This document shows positions 42,779 to 51,915 of a stretch of 64,000 bases of DNA, piece by piece. The notes below the pieces were generated by a model. It did no database searches and was not told where the DNA came from. It worked only from the letters and a program-made list of their open reading frames with translations. Positions within the stretch are counted from its first letter, which is position 1, and each line of letters begins with the position of its first letter. A program made the position numbers and the translations under genes. This stretch comes from Pseudomonas sp. ZH-FAD (GTDB lineage: Bacteria; Pseudomonadota; Gammaproteobacteria; Pseudomonadales; Pseudomonadaceae), in NCBI RefSeq assembly GCF_002803095.1, contig NZ_PGLR01000012.1, positions 1 to 64,000 of the forward strand, in the 5' to 3' direction.

Positions 42779-45496
42779 TCATGCGTTCACTGCAGTGGGC
42801 TGTTGAGCCAGCAGACGTTTGATTTCGGGTACGCAGGAGCCACAACTGGTGCCGCACTTGAGCTCCTGCCTGAGGCCGTCCAGGTCCAGGCCGCGTGCGA
42901 TGCCGGCGCACACCGCGCCTTCGCTGACGTTCAGGCAGTTGCACAGGGTCTTGCCGCGCGTGTTGGCGGCTGCATTGCCTGGCGGCGCGGAGACCGGGGC
43001 GAGCAGCCAGCGACGCAGCTCAGCGTCGGCCTGGCCGTCCAGCCACAGGCTTCTGAGCCACTCGCTGGCGGCGGTTTCGCCGGCCAGGCGGATGCTGACG
43101 ATGCGGCCATCCTCGATACGCACACGCTTGCCTACTGCACGGCGCGGGTCGTCGTAGGCCAGCACCGGACCTTCATTCAGGCGCAGCAGGCGGTCGATCT
43201 GCGCCAGCAGCTCTGGCTGCGGCGCCACGGCGCTGGCGGCGCGGATCAGCAGAGCGGGGCGCTCGCGGCCGGTGGGGGTGAGGCTGGCGTAGGCGAACTC
43301 CTCGAACAGCGGGCGCAGGGCCTCGAAGCGGCTCTGCACCTCGCCCTCGACCAGGGCGAACAGCTGCCAGGGCAGCTCGACCTTGTCCACCTCGACGCCG
43401 GCGTGCTTGAGCTCTGGCTGCTTGGACAGCGGATCGAAGGCCGGCTGGGTCAGCACGTTGGTGCCCAGGCCTTTGAGGAAGCGATCGCCCCAGTGCATCG
43501 GCAGCCAGGCCTGGCCGGGACGCACCGACTCGTCGGCCTGTACCGGCAGGATCAGGCTGCCGCGGCGACTGCGCAGCTTGACCAGGTCGCCGTCCTGCAG
43601 ACGACGGCGACGCAGCTCGTCCGGGTGCATGCCGAGCACGGCGGTCTCGACATGGCCGAACAGGCGCGCGGCGGTGCCGGTGCGGCTCATGCCATGCCAC
43701 TGGTCGCGCAGGCGGCCGGTGTTGAGCGTCAGCGAGTAACGTGCCTCGCGCTTTTCCTTCGGCGCGCGGTACGGGTCGGCCTGGAACTGCGCGCGACCGC
43801 TGGCGGTGGGAAAGCGGCCGTCGGTGTAGAGCCGCGCCGTTCCCTGATGGGCGCCGGTCGGGAACGGCCATTGTTGGGGACCTTGGTCGTCGAGCAGCGC
43901 GTAGCTCAACCCGGAGAGGTCGAGGTCGCGCTGGGCGGTCAGGTGTTTGTATTCCTCGAACAGCGCTTCGGCGCTGGCGAAGTCGAACAGGCTGGGCAGG
44001 CCGGGGCGGAGCAGAGTTTCCAGGCGACGGGCGAAGTCGCAAGTGATCGACCAGTCGGGCCGCGCCTCTGCGGGCGCTGGCACGGCGCGGCGTACATGGC
44101 TGACGCGGCGCTCGGAGTTGGTCACCGTGCCTTCCTTCTCGCCCCAACTGGCGGCGGGCAGCAGCAGGTCGGCGTAGCGGCAGGTCTCGGTGGTGAAGAA
44201 AGCTTCCTGCACCACGACGAAGGGACAGGCGGCCAGGGCCTCGTGCACCTTGTTCTGGTTCGGTAGCGACTGCGCCGGGTTGGTGCAGGCGATCCACAGC
44301 GCCTTGATGCGGCCGTCGTGCACCGCATCGAACAGCTCGATGGCGGACAGCCCCGGCGCCTCCGGCAGGGCGTCGACGCCCCAGTAGGCGGCGACTTCGG
44401 CGCGGTGTTCGGCGTTGCCCGCCTCGCGGTGGCCCGGCAGCAGGTTGCTCAGGCTGCCGGTCTCGCGGCCACCCATGGCGTTGGGCTGGCCGGTCAGCGA
44501 GAAGGGGCCGGCGCCGGGCTTGCCGATCTGCCCGGTGGCCAGGTGCAGATTGATCAGCGCGCTGTTCTTGGCGCTGCCTGCGCTGGACTGATTCAGCCCC
44601 ATGCACCACAGCGAAAGGAAGGAGGGCGCACGGCCGATCAACTCGGCGCAGCGCTGCAGGGCGTCCAGGCTGATGCCGCAGATATCGGCGGTGGCCGCCG
44701 GGCTGTAGTCGCGCACCAGGTTCTTCAGCGCCTCGAAGCCTTCGGTGTGGGCGTCGATATAGGCGCGGTCGATCCAGCCCTCCCACAGCAGGAGATGCAG
44801 GATGCCGTGAAACAGCGCGACGTCGGTGCCGGGCAGGATCGCCAGGTGCAGATCGGCCAGCTCGCAGGTGTCGGTGCGCCGCGGGTCGACGACGATGATC
44901 TGCATCTCGGGGCGGCGAGCCTTGGCTTCTTCCAGGCGGCGGAACAGCACCGGGTGGGCGTAGGCCATGTTGGAGCCGGCGATCAGCAGGCAGTCGCTTC
45001 GCTCGATGTCTTCGTAACTGCAGGGCGGGGCGTCGGCGCCGAGGCTGCGCTTGTAGCCGACCACCGCGCTGGACATGCACAGGCGCGAGTTGGAGTCGAT
45101 ATTGTGGGTGCCGACCAGGGCGCGGGCCAGCTTGTTGAAGGCGTAGTAATCCTCGGTCAGCAGCTGGCCGGAGATATAGAAGGCCACGCTGTCCGGGCCG
45201 TGCTCGCGAATGGTCTCGGCGAACACCGCCGCGGCGTGGTCCAGGGCGCTGTCCCAGTCCGTGCGGGTGCGAGCCAGGCCTTTGCCCAGGCGCAGCTCGG
45301 GGTACAGGGCGCGGGCATCGAGGTCGCCGGTCAGGTGCAGGGTCGAGCCCTTGCTGCACAGTTTGCCGAAGTTGGCCGGGTGGCTGGGATCGCCGGCGAC
45401 GCCGAGGATCTGCTCGCCGTCGTGCTCGATCAGCACGCCGCAGCCCACGCCGCAGTAGCAGCAGGTGGAGGCGGTGACTTGAGTGGGGCTGGCCAT
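42779..45496 (-). CDS. nasC: Assimilatory nitrate reductase catalytic subunit with C-terminal BFD-like domain
   Basis: The 905-residue cytoplasmic molybdopterin enzyme reduces nitrate to nitrite. The N-terminal [4Fe-4S] motif is CCYCGVGCGVL...KLCSKG. Molybdopterin oxidoreductase domains cover about 60-550 (SNSRLCMSSAVVGYKRSLGADAPPCSYEDIE, GLNQSSAGSAKNSALINLHLATG). The dinucleotide-binding domain covers about 590-720, and the C-terminal BFD-like [2Fe-2S] domain is CNCLNVSEGAVCAGI...CGTSCGSC. ATG at 45496 with AGGAGC upstream fits. The gene is called nasA or nasC in different species. It follows nirD by 61 bases in the nirBD-nasC operon. Confidence 0.95.
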   Translation of the reverse strand: MASPTQVTASTCCYCGVGCGVLIEHDGEQILGVAGDPSHPANFGKLCSKGSTLHLTGDLDARALYPELRLGKGLARTRTDWDSALDHAAAVFAETIREHGPDSVAFYISGQLLTEDYYAFNKLARALVGTHNIDSNSRLCMSSAVVGYKRSLGADAPPCSYEDIERSDCLLIAGSNMAYAHPVLFRRLEEAKARRPEMQIIVVDPRRTDTCELADLHLAILPGTDVALFHGILHLLLWEGWIDRAYIDAHTEGFEALKNLVRDYSPAATADICGISLDALQRCAELIGRAPSFLSLWCMGLNQSSAGSAKNSALINLHLATGQIGKPGAGPFSLTGQPNAMGGRETGSLSNLLPGHREAGNAEHRAEVAAYWGVDALPEAPGLSAIELFDAVHDGRIKALWIACTNPAQSLPNQNKVHEALAACPFVVVQEAFFTTETCRYADLLLPAASWGEKEGTVTNSERRVSHVRRAVPAPAEARPDWSITCDFARRLETLLRPGLPSLFDFASAEALFEEYKHLTAQRDLDLSGLSYALLDDQGPQQWPFPTGAHQGTARLYTDGRFPTASGRAQFQADPYRAPKEKREARYSLTLNTGRLRDQWHGMSRTGTAARLFGHVETAVLGMHPDELRRRRLQDGDLVKLRSRRGSLILPVQADESVRPGQAWLPMHWGDRFLKGLGTNVLTQPAFDPLSKQPELKHAGVEVDKVELPWQLFALVEGEVQSRFEALRPLFEEFAYASLTPTGRERPALLIRAASAVAPQPELLAQIDRLLRLNEGPVLAYDDPRRAVGKRVRIEDGRIVSIRLAGETAASEWLRSLWLDGQADAELRRWLLAPVSAPPGNAAANTRGKTLCNCLNVSEGAVCAGIARGLDLDGLRQELKCGTSCGSCVPEIKRLLAQQPTAVNA

Positions 45497-45557
45497 GTTC
45501 GGAGCTCCTAGGGGGCGATACGTCTGACGGCAGGCCGTGAGCCTGCCGCCGGACGGC

Positions 45558-45884
45558 TCAGGCGCACTTCGCGGCGGTGTTGAGGGCCAGCAGCACGCGG
45601 CCGTTCTCGACCCGGGCGTGGTGCCGGTGAGCGCAGCCCACATCCGGCGCCACGGCCTCGCCGGACTCCAGCTCGATCTGCCAGTTGTGCAGCGGGCAGG
45701 CCACGCGCTTGCCGTAGATCAAGCCCTGGGACAGCGGGCCGCCCTTGTGCGGGCAGCGGTCGTCGAGTGCGAAGACCTCATCGGCCGCGGTGCGGAAGAT
45801 GGCGATGTCGCCCTTGGGACCGCTGACGATGCGCGAGCCGAGCACGTTGATGTCGTCCAGCGCGCAGATATCCAGCCAGTTCAT
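45558..45884 (-). CDS. nirD: Nitrite reductase (NADH) small subunit NirD
   Basis: The 108-residue Rieske-type ferredoxin-like protein has the motif pair CPHKGGPLSQG and CPLHNWQIELESGEA, which would bind a [2Fe-2S] cluster (C-x-H ... C-x2-H: C44/H46 region and C63/H66 region, approximate). It partners NirB in reducing nitrite to ammonium. Its ATG overlaps the nirB stop as ATGA, so the two subunits are translationally coupled. Confidence 0.94.
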   Translation of the reverse strand: MNWLDICALDDINVLGSRIVSGPKGDIAIFRTAADEVFALDDRCPHKGGPLSQGLIYGKRVACPLHNWQIELESGEAVAPDVGCAHRHHARVENGRVLLALNTAAKCA

Positions 45885-48337
45885 ACCGTGGCCTCCTCGA
45901 TTTGCACCACCTTGATGGTGTCGAACTCTTTCTTCAGTTGCGGCGTCTCGATGCGTTCCTTCCACGGGTCCTGCTCGAACGACAGGGCGTAGTGCAGGCG
46001 CGCGGCCAAGGCCTTGCGGTTGGCTTCGTCTTCCAGCACCGCCTTCTTGATGTGCTCCATGCCGACGCGCTGCATGTAGTGCACGGTGCGCTCCAGATAG
46101 AAGGCCTCCTCGCGATACAGCTGGAGGAAGGCGGCGTTGTATTCGCGCACTTCCTCGGCGCTCTTGACCTTGACGAAGAACTCGGCCACCTCGGTCTTGA
46201 TCCCGCCGTTGCCGCCGATGTACATCTCGAAGCCGGAATCCACGCCGATGATGCCGACATCCTTGATGCCGGCCTCGGCGCAGTTGCGCGGGCACCCGGA
46301 GACCGCCAGCTTGACCTTGTGCGGCGACCACATGTTGAACAGATCGTGCTCCAGGTCGATACCGAGCTGGGTGGAGTTCTGCGTGCCGAAGCGGCAGAAC
46401 TCGCTGCCGACGCAGGTCTTCACCGTGCGGATGGACTTGCCGTAGGCGTGGCCGGAGGGCATGTCCAGATCCTTCCACACCGCTGGCAGGTCGTCTTTCT
46501 TGATGCCCAGCAGGTCGATGCGTTGGCCGCCAGTGACCTTGACCATGGGTACGTTGTACTTGTCGGCCACATCAGCGATGCGGCGCAGCTCGGATGGGTT
46601 GGTCACGCCGCCCCACATGCGCGGCACCACCGAGTAGGTGCCGTCCTTCTGGATATTGGCGTGGGCGCGTTCGTTGATCAGGCGCGACTGCGGGTCGTCC
46701 TTGGCCTCGCCCGGCCAGGTGGATATCAGGTAGTAGTTGAGCGCCGGGCGGCAGGTGGCGCAGCCGTTGGGCGTGCTCCAATTGAGGAACTCCATGGTCT
46801 GCGCCATGGACGTCAGGTGCTGCTCGCGGATGGCCTTGCGGATATGCCCATGGTTAAGGTCGCTGCAGCCACAGATGGCTTTCTCGCTCTTGGGCTTGAC
46901 GTCCGCGGCGCCGCCAACGGTGCTGATCAGGATCTGCTCGACCAGGCCGGCGCAGGAGCCGCAGGAGCTGGCGGCCTTGGTGTGCTTCTTGACCTCGTCG
47001 ACCGAGAACAGGCCGTTTTCCTGGATCGCCTTGACGATGGTGCCCTTGCACACGCCGTTGCAGCCGCAGATTTCCATGCTGTCGGGCATGTTGGCGGTCT
47101 TGTCGGCGCCCTGGTGGCCGACGTCGCCGATGGCGCCTTCGCCGAACATCAGGTGGTCGCGGATCTCGCTGACGTTATGGTTCTCGCGGATCTGGCGGAA
47201 GTACCAGCCGCCGTCTGCGGTGTCGCCATACAGACAGGCGCCGACCAGCACGTCGTCCTTGATCACCAGCTTCTTGTACACGCCGCCGATGGGGTCGGAG
47301 AGGGTGATGGTCTCGGTACCTTCGCCGCCCATGAATTCGCCGGCGGAGAACAGGTCGATACCGGTGACCTTGAGCTTGGTCGAGGTCACCGAGCCCTGAT
47401 AGCGGGAGAAACCGAGCTGGGCCAGGTGATTGGCGCAGACCTTGGCCTGCTCGAACAGCGGCGCCACCAGACCATAGGCGATGCCGCGGTGACTGGCGCA
47501 TTCGCCGATGGCGTAGACGCGCGGGTCATAGGTCTGCATGGTGTCGTTGACCAGGATGCCGCGGTTACAGGCGATGCCGGCGCTCTCGGCCAGCTCGCTG
47601 TTGGGGCGAATGCCGGCGGCCATCACCACCAGGTCGGCGGGGATCACCTCGCCGTCCTTGAATTTCACCGCGCAGACGCGACCCTCGCCGTTGTCCAGCA
47701 GTTCGGCGGTGTGCTTGGGCAGGAGGAACTTCAGGCCGCGGTCTTCCAGGGATTTCTGCAGCAGCTCGCCGGCGGTGCGATCGAGCTGGCGTTCCAGCAA
47801 CCAGTCGCCGATATGCACCACGGTCACCTCCATGCCGCGCAGCTTGAGACCGTTCGCCGCCTCCAGGCCGAGCAGGCCGCCGCCGATGACCACCGCATGC
47901 TTATGAGTCTTGGCGGTGTCCATCATCATCTGGGTGTCGGCAATGTCGCGATAGCCGATCACACCCTGCAGGTCCTTGCCCGGAATCGGCAGGATGAAGG
48001 GGTTGGAGCCGGTGGCGATGAGCAGGCGGTCGTACTCGGCCTCGCTGCCATCGTCGGCGATCACCAGGCGCTTCTTGCGGTCGATCTTGACCACCTTGCG
48101 CCCCAGCAGCAGCTTGATGTCGTTTTCCGCGTACCAGTTGAGATCGTTGAGCACGATCTCCTCGAAGGTCTGCTCGCCGGCCAGCACCGGCGAGAGCAGG
48201 ATGCGGTTGTAGTTGGGGTGCGGCTCGGCGCCGAACACGGTGATGTCGTAGAGATCGGGGGCGAGCTTGAGCAGCTCTTCGAGGGTGCGTACACCCGCCA
48301 TGCCGTTGCCGATCATCACCAGCTTGAGTTTTTGCAT
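45881..48337 (-). CDS. nirB: Nitrite reductase (NADH) large subunit NirB
   Basis: The 818-residue siroheme enzyme reduces nitrite to ammonium with NADH. Domains in order: an FAD/NAD(P)H oxidoreductase (about 1-400; VMIGNGMAGVRTLEEL, VIGGGLLGLEAANGL); two BFD-like [2Fe-2S] modules (ICGCNGVCKGTIV..CGSCAG and AICGCSDLNHGHI..CATCRP); a ferredoxin-like half; and the siroheme/[4Fe-4S] domain with CVGSEFCRFG and SGCPRNCAEA. ATG at 48337 is preferred because CAGGAG lies at good spacing; two in-frame upstream Met codons lie on or before that site. It is preceded by a leader RNA and a sigma-54 promoter. Confidence 0.95.
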   Translation of the reverse strand: MQKLKLVMIGNGMAGVRTLEELLKLAPDLYDITVFGAEPHPNYNRILLSPVLAGEQTFEEIVLNDLNWYAENDIKLLLGRKVVKIDRKKRLVIADDGSEAEYDRLLIATGSNPFILPIPGKDLQGVIGYRDIADTQMMMDTAKTHKHAVVIGGGLLGLEAANGLKLRGMEVTVVHIGDWLLERQLDRTAGELLQKSLEDRGLKFLLPKHTAELLDNGEGRVCAVKFKDGEVIPADLVVMAAGIRPNSELAESAGIACNRGILVNDTMQTYDPRVYAIGECASHRGIAYGLVAPLFEQAKVCANHLAQLGFSRYQGSVTSTKLKVTGIDLFSAGEFMGGEGTETITLSDPIGGVYKKLVIKDDVLVGACLYGDTADGGWYFRQIRENHNVSEIRDHLMFGEGAIGDVGHQGADKTANMPDSMEICGCNGVCKGTIVKAIQENGLFSVDEVKKHTKAASSCGSCAGLVEQILISTVGGAADVKPKSEKAICGCSDLNHGHIRKAIREQHLTSMAQTMEFLNWSTPNGCATCRPALNYYLISTWPGEAKDDPQSRLINERAHANIQKDGTYSVVPRMWGGVTNPSELRRIADVADKYNVPMVKVTGGQRIDLLGIKKDDLPAVWKDLDMPSGHAYGKSIRTVKTCVGSEFCRFGTQNSTQLGIDLEHDLFNMWSPHKVKLAVSGCPRNCAEAGIKDVGIIGVDSGFEMYIGGNGGIKTEVAEFFVKVKSAEEVREYNAAFLQLYREEAFYLERTVHYMQRVGMEHIKKAVLEDEANRKALAARLHYALSFEQDPWKERIETPQLKKEFDTIKVVQIEEATV

Positions 48338-48372
48338 GCCGGCCATCTCCTGAGTCATTAATCACGGAAAAC

Positions 48373-48480
48373 AAAAAAGGCGTCCCGCTAGTCACCTAGC
48401 GAGGACGCCTTTGTCCAGGTCCCGTTCTATCGGGAAGTGCGGCCTTCTTCGTTGAAGGTCGCGCATTATGTGGTTTGTCA
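48373..48480 (-). promoter_or_regulatory. nirB leader RNA: two hexaloop hairpins and intrinsic terminator (NasT/NasR-type antitermination)
   Basis: On the minus strand, hairpin 1 is CCTTC-AACGAA-GAAGG (48443-48458) and hairpin 2 is TCCCG-ATAGAA-CGGGA (48420-48435). Both loops are hexamers with A at position 1 and G at position 4, the signature bound by ANTAR-domain antiterminators. A terminator follows at 48373-48412 (AAAGGCGTCC/GGGACGCC stem, then six T). When nitrate or nitrite is present the antiterminator is expected to free read-through into nirBD-nasC. The hairpins are seen; protein identity is inferred from the family. Confidence 0.88.
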
Positions 48481-48490
48481 TAGTTGTAAA

Positions 48491-48506
48491 TGCAGCCCTT
48501 GTGCCA
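48491..48506 (-). promoter_or_regulatory. Sigma-54 promoter of nirB-nirD-nasC
   Basis: The minus strand reads TGGCACAAGGGCTGCA, matching the -24/-12 consensus TGGCAC-N5-TTGCA with one T to C change. Transcription would start near 48480, just before the hexaloop leader. About 85-100 bases upstream, TGCGCTGCTTTGGTGCGG (48591-48608) resembles an NtrC binding palindrome. Together these indicate nitrogen-limitation control. Confidence 0.85.
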
Positions 48507-48614
48507 ACTCGATCAGGTCACGGTTTTTCAGGCTTTTCAGTCACTTGGATGAATCTGGCGAGTGGACTTGTGCACCGTTGAGAGGCGTTTTGCGCTGCTT
48601 TGGTGCGGAGTGGG

Positions 48615-50279
48615 CTATTTGAGCAGCAGCAACGCCAACAGCAGGTTGAGCAGCAGCGACACCAGCGCCACGCTGCGCCACACCAGTAGCGGCTCGCGCT
48701 CCAGCAGCGGTCGTGGGTGGTTGTTCAGCGACTGACGCTCGCCGCTTTCCAGTGCCAGCAGCCATTCCTCGGCGGTCTCGAAGCGCTGCGCCGGGGCGGC
48801 GGCCACCGCACGATTCAGGACCTCGTCGAGCCAGGCCGGCAGATCCGGGCGATAGCGGCTGGCCGGCGTTGGCTGGCCGAAGCGTGGGTGCTGAAAGGCC
48901 TCGACCTCGCCGTATGGATAGTGACCGGTGAGCAGGTGATAGAGGGTCACGCCGGCGGCGTAGAGATCCTGCTGGGCGCTGGGCGGCGTGCCGGCGAAGG
49001 CCTCCGGGGCGATATAGCTGGGCGTGCCGGGCAGGCTGTGGGCCTCGTCGCGGGTTAACCCCGGGCAGTAGGCCAGGCCGAAGTCGAGCACGCGCAGTTC
49101 GCCGTCGTCGCCGAGCAGCAGGTTCTCGGGCTTGATGTCGCGGTGGATGATATTGCGCCGGTGCAACAGGCCGAGGGCCTTGATCAGGCGCGGTGCCAGG
49201 TCCTGCCAGTCGGCCAGGCTCAGTAGGCCATGCTGCAGGCGCGCGGCCAGGGTCTGGCCGGCATATTCGCGCTGCACGTAATACAGGTGCTGGCGCTGCG
49301 GCAGAGCATGCAGCTCGGGAAAGTGGCGACCGGCGACGCGACGCAGGAACCATTCCTCCTGCAGCAACGCCGGGCCGGCCTGCTCCTCGCTGGCGCGGCT
49401 GGTCGGCAGGGTTTTGAGCAGCCAGGGCTGATTGTCGGTATCCCGTACCCTGTAGATCAGCGACTGGCGCGATTCGCCGAGCAGGCCTTCGACCTGCCAG
49501 CCCTCGAACTCCTGGCCTTCACGCAGGCGCGGCGGCAGAGGCCAGTGCTCGAGCTGGGCCAGGGTGTCGGCTAGTGCCGCCTCGGGTAATTGCTCGACGT
49601 GCACCAGCAGCGCGCTGGCATTGTCCTGGCTGCCGGCACGGTGCGCCTCGTCGACCAGGGTCTGGCAGATCGCCGCGGCGTCATAGTCTCGTTGCAGTAG
49701 CTCGCCGATGCGCTTGTCGCTGAGGCAGGCCCAGACGCCATCGCTGACCAGCAGGAAACTGTCGCCGGCCTGCAACTCGCCGTCGCGGTAGTCCACCACC
49801 AGGTGTTGATCCAGACCCATGGCGCGCTTGAGCACGTGCTGCATGCCCGGCTGTTCCCACACGTGGTCCTCGGTCAGGCGCAGCAGCTGGCCGTCGCGCC
49901 ACAGGTAGGCGCGGCTGTCGCCGATATGCGCCAGGGTGTAGCGGCGGCCGCGCAGCACCAGGGCGGTGAGGGTGGTCAGCAGCGGCTGGCCGCCGCCGTT
50001 GGCCTGCAGCCAGCGATTATGCGCAATGAGCAGGCGGTCCAGGCTGTGCTGCACCGGCCAGGTTTCCGGGGTGGAGTAGTAATCCAGTGCCAGCGCCTGC
50101 AGTGTGGCGCGTGCGGCCAGGCCACCGTCGGCGCACTGGCTGACGCCATCGGCCAGACCCAGCAGGTAGCCCTTGCTGGCGGCCAGCGCCGGCGCCGGGG
50201 TGACCACGCGCAGGGCGTCCTGGTTCTCGCTGCGCGGGCCGGTGGCGCTGGTTTCGCCGATGCTCAGTTGCAGGGCCAT
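48615..50279 (-). CDS. PP2C-type phosphatase fused to a serine/threonine protein kinase
   Basis: The product has 554 residues. The N-terminal PP2C phosphatase domain (about 1-235) has metal-binding and core motifs SENQDALRV, LGLADGVSQ, AHIGDSRAYLW, LVSDGVWA and SQDNASALLV. A Hanks-type kinase domain (about 265-520) has Lys in WLLKTLP, HRDIKPENLLL, LDFGLAY and APEAF; its glycine loop is degenerate (GLLGESRQSL). A single membrane helix ends the protein (LVSLLLNLLLALLLLK), so both catalytic domains face the cytoplasm. It follows the nitrate transporter gene by about 110 bases containing a palindromic repeat. A role in nitrate uptake control is suggested only by context. Confidence 0.9.
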   Translation of the reverse strand: MALQLSIGETSATGPRSENQDALRVVTPAPALAASKGYLLGLADGVSQCADGGLAARATLQALALDYYSTPETWPVQHSLDRLLIAHNRWLQANGGGQPLLTTLTALVLRGRRYTLAHIGDSRAYLWRDGQLLRLTEDHVWEQPGMQHVLKRAMGLDQHLVVDYRDGELQAGDSFLLVSDGVWACLSDKRIGELLQRDYDAAAICQTLVDEAHRAGSQDNASALLVHVEQLPEAALADTLAQLEHWPLPPRLREGQEFEGWQVEGLLGESRQSLIYRVRDTDNQPWLLKTLPTSRASEEQAGPALLQEEWFLRRVAGRHFPELHALPQRQHLYYVQREYAGQTLAARLQHGLLSLADWQDLAPRLIKALGLLHRRNIIHRDIKPENLLLGDDGELRVLDFGLAYCPGLTRDEAHSLPGTPSYIAPEAFAGTPPSAQQDLYAAGVTLYHLLTGHYPYGEVEAFQHPRFGQPTPASRYRPDLPAWLDEVLNRAVAAAPAQRFETAEEWLLALESGERQSLNNHPRPLLEREPLLVWRSVALVSLLLNLLLALLLLK

Positions 50280-50304
50280 GATGCGGTTTCCGTAGATCTT
50301 TGGA

Positions 50305-50370
50305 CCGTAGGGTGCGCCGTGCGCACCAGGTTCGACGATAGAACGCTGGTGCGCACGGCGCACCCTACGG
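50305..50370. repeat. Palindromic repeat (CGTAGGGTGCGCC type) between transporter and kinase genes
   Basis: CCGTAGGGTGCGCCGTGCGC plus ACCAG faces its exact complement across a 16-base loop, giving 25-bp arms. A single diverged arm of the same family occurs at 57892-57914. As an RNA it would be a very stable stem-loop that could reduce or separate kinase expression from the transporter. Confidence 0.9.
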
Positions 50371-50391
50371 GGCGAATCGCCGAAGGTTCGC

Positions 50392-51603
50392 TCACACCCG
50401 TGCGGCGGTCACCGCGGCGCTACCCCAGGTGGTGCGCCAGCGCTGCTTGACTCCGTGCAGGCCGACCCACGCCAGCACGCCGAGGCTGGCGAACAGCCAG
50501 AGGCCCAGCTGGTAGTCGCCGGTGTGTTGCTTGATGGTGCCCAGGCCTGCAGCGAGGAAGAAACCGCCGATGCCGCCGGCCATGCCGATCAGCCCGGTCA
50601 TCACGCCGATTTCCCTGCGAAAACGCTGCGGCACCAGCTGGAACACCGCGCCATTGCCAGCACCAAGGCCAAGCATGGCGGCGACGAAGAAGGCCAGGGC
50701 AGCGGTCGCGCTGGGCAGGTTGAAGCCCACCACAGCGATGCACAACGAGGCGATGGTGTACATCATCAGCAGCGTGCGAATGCCGCCGATGCGGTCGGCA
50801 AGGGCGCCGCCCAGCGGGCGCAGCAGGCTGCCGGCGAAGACGCAGGCGGCGGTGTAATAACCGGCGGTCACCGGGTTCAGCCCGTACTGATCGCTGAAGT
50901 AGCCGGGCAGGGCGCTGGCCAGGCCGATGAAGCCGCCGAAGGTGACGCTGTAGAAGAACATGAACCACCAGCTGTCGCGGTCGCCGAGCGCCTTGAGGTA
51001 GTCGCCCAGGGCCTTGGGTTTGGGCCGCTCCGGCGCATTCTTGGCCACCAGGGCGAAGATCACCAGGGTAGCCAGCAGCGGGATCAGCGCCCAGCCAAAC
51101 ACGTTCTGCCAGCCGGACAGTGCCGCCAGGCCGGGGGCGAACAGCGCGGCCAGCACGGTACCGGAGTTACCGGCGCCGGCGATGCCCATGGCCTTGCCCT
51201 GGTGCTGCGGCGGGTACCACTGCGAGGCCAGCGGCAGGGCGACGGCGAAGGCAGCGCCGGCGAAACCGAGAAACAGACCGAGCAGCAGCGCCTGCTCGTA
51301 GCTGCCGATGCCGATCTGCCAGGCGCAGAACAGCGCGATGATCACCACCACCTGGCCGAGCAGGCCAGCGGTCTTGGGTGACAAGCGGTCGCACAGAAAC
51401 CCCATCAACAGGCGCAGCACGGCGCCGGCGAGAATCGGCGTGGCCACCATCAGGCCGCGTTGCTGAGCGTTGAGGTCGAGGTCGGTAGCGATCTGCACCG
51501 CCAACGGGCCGAGCAGGTACCAGACCATGAAGCTCAGGTCGAAATAGAGGAAGGCGGCAAACAGTGTGGGGGCGTGGCCGGCTTTCCAGAAACTTGTATT
51601 CAT
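50392..51603 (-). CDS. nasA: MFS nitrate/nitrite transporter (NarK/NasA type)
   Basis: The 403-residue inner-membrane transporter has twelve hydrophobic segments. It carries the nitrate signature regions of the NNP family: GFAGAAFAVALPLASQWYPPQHQGKAMGIAGAGNSGTVLAALFAPGLA near TM5 and ALGLGAGNGAVFQLVPQRFRREIGVMTGLIGMAGGIGGFFL near TM10-11. Conserved substrate-binding arginines (LRLLMGFLCDR and the region of LLRPLGGALADRIGG) are present. Its transcript starts at its own sigma-54 promoter with a leader RNA, and a PP2C-kinase fusion gene follows. Confidence 0.93.
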   Translation of the reverse strand: MNTSFWKAGHAPTLFAAFLYFDLSFMVWYLLGPLAVQIATDLDLNAQQRGLMVATPILAGAVLRLLMGFLCDRLSPKTAGLLGQVVVIIALFCAWQIGIGSYEQALLLGLFLGFAGAAFAVALPLASQWYPPQHQGKAMGIAGAGNSGTVLAALFAPGLAALSGWQNVFGWALIPLLATLVIFALVAKNAPERPKPKALGDYLKALGDRDSWWFMFFYSVTFGGFIGLASALPGYFSDQYGLNPVTAGYYTAACVFAGSLLRPLGGALADRIGGIRTLLMMYTIASLCIAVVGFNLPSATAALAFFVAAMLGLGAGNGAVFQLVPQRFRREIGVMTGLIGMAGGIGGFFLAAGLGTIKQHTGDYQLGLWLFASLGVLAWVGLHGVKQRWRTTWGSAAVTAARV

Positions 51604-51799
51604 CGATCACCTCATCAGCGAGAAGGAGCCCGACCAGGCGCGGCGAACCGTGGTCGTGGACACGGCGGCCGCGTCTGCCGGGAAGGCCGTGCACTTGTGG
51701 TGCAGAGCCCTGCGGCCGAAGCCACAGCAGGTTTGAGCGATTGCAGTGCAGGCTCGGATCGCGATGCCTGCGCCGGCCCCGGTCACTGGGGCGAACACG

Positions 51800-51890
51800 A
51801 AAAAAAACGCCGCTTCACCACAGGCCATGAAGGCGAGGTGAGGCGACGTCTTTGTCGTGAGGGAGGTGGCCGCCGTTGGCTACCTGGTAC
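51800..51890 (-). promoter_or_regulatory. nasA transporter leader RNA: hexaloop hairpin and terminator
   Basis: On the minus strand GGTAGCC-AACGGC-GGCCACC (51865-51884) is a hairpin with a hexaloop having A1 and G4. A 17-bp terminator stem follows (51800-51853; CGCCTCACC opposite GGTGAAGCG plus outer pairs) with eight T. The layout mirrors the nirB leader, with an A-C mismatch in the stem as there. I can place only one hexaloop here. ANTAR-protein antitermination (NasT type) is inferred. Confidence 0.8.
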
Positions 51891-51899
51891 GAGGGAATA

Positions 51900-51915
51900 A
51901 GCAAGAGCCGAGCCA
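51900..51915 (-). promoter_or_regulatory. Sigma-54 promoter of the nasA transporter operon
   Basis: The minus strand reads TGGCTCGGCTCTTGCT, agreeing with TGGCACG-N4-TTGCW at all key positions (GG at -24, GC at -12). The predicted start is near 51890, directly before the hexaloop hairpin. Confidence 0.87.

Noticed and set aside
45902..48361. An 819-codon frame antisense to nirB
   Set aside because: It is exactly co-extensive with nirB, rich in Ala/Gly/Val/Asp as shadow frames are, and has no promoter.
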